A stretch of 64,000 bases of DNA from Scatophagus argus (taxonomy: Eukaryota; Chordata; Actinopteri; Scatophagidae): positions 12,728,001 to 12,792,000 of the forward strand of contig NC_058494.1 of assembly GCF_020382885.2 (NCBI RefSeq). Direction: 5' to 3'. Shown here piece after piece: positions 63,592 through 64,000 of the stretch; position 1 is the stretch's first letter; each line of letters starts with the position of its first letter. The position numbers and the translations under genes were made by a program. Under the pieces are notes generated by a model that was given only the letters and a program-made list of their open reading frames with translations, searched no databases and had not been told where the DNA came from.

Positions 63592-64000
63592 CTGTACGGG
63601 GACAAAAGCAGCATGCAAACACTTATTATCACTGCACATTTCACCTCACTTTCTACTTTAAAGGGTAGTGAGGAGTGCAATCTTGACTCCATTGTTTGAG
63701 AAAATGAAATTCACACAAAGGAAGCTTGATTTTGATCTTATAAGCTATTTCACACAGGAGATGACAGGATCTTTTCTGAGCAGAAATCCCTGTGACGTCC
63801 GCGATAGCTTTTAATCCGCGTCTGTCTTTATCACGCTCTTTCTCTCTCAATGACCCTTCAAGTCAGTGGATCATTGCTGACACTGAGGTGGGGGTGGAAG
63901 AGTCTCTGTGCCTTCCTCAGCTGACAGTTAGAGGCCCTCACGTGACGCCAGTATCACAGCAACTGAGCCTTTGTTAGAGACACACACATAAAGGCATTCA
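63592..64000 (-). other. Intron of the bmerb1-type gene, runs off the edge
   Basis: Upstream of the acceptor (ccgtacag) of the first visible exon. I searched the minus strand for the preceding bMERB helix and found no matching exon, so the missing N terminus is outside the window. Confidence 0.6.

Overview
The window is nuclear DNA from a vertebrate, almost certainly a teleost fish. Introns are long, spacers are AT-rich, and microsatellites (CA, GA, ATT) are frequent. There are two tRNA-derived SINEs of the fish V-SINE type and fragments resembling fish hAT and LINE elements. Every confident gene reads as a vertebrate protein, and nothing looks bacterial or viral. The species cannot be named from the sequence.

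Layout. From 1 to about 28.4 kb the sequence is mostly spacer or intron. It holds two SINEs, one of them nested in an inverted-repeat element. It also holds one convincing but unrecognised coding exon on the plus strand (8224-8340). That exon has two competing continuations: a short terminal exon at 8473-8563 followed by AATAAA, or phase-compatible exons near 22.4-22.7 kb. At 28.45-30.2 kb lies a compact single-coding-exon gene (+) for a Ras-dva family small GTPase, with CCAAT and TATA-like boxes upstream and AATAAA downstream. From 33.06 to 44.76 kb (-) lies a complete ten-exon prpsap1 gene (356 residues), convergent with the Ras-dva gene. From 47.14 to 52.37 kb (-) lies a complete seven-exon gene for a 272-residue Myb/SANT-like plus coiled-coil protein whose function I do not recognise. 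From 60.64 kb to the right edge (-) lie the last four coding exons seen of a bmerb1-type gene; its 5' exons are outside the window.

How the genes relate. They are neighbours, not a pathway. PRPSAP1 is a regulatory subunit of the PRPP synthetase complex (nucleotide synthesis). Ras-dva is a developmental GTPase, and the bMERB-domain protein is predicted to bind Rab GTPases. The Ras-dva and BMERB1-type proteins both end in CaaX boxes and are predicted to be lipid-anchored.

I found no cluster that looks like a new multi-gene system. The items most worth a second look are the Myb-like/coiled-coil gene (possibly transposon-derived), the orphan exon at 8.2 kb with its alternative ends, and the back-to-back hairpins at 58.2 kb.
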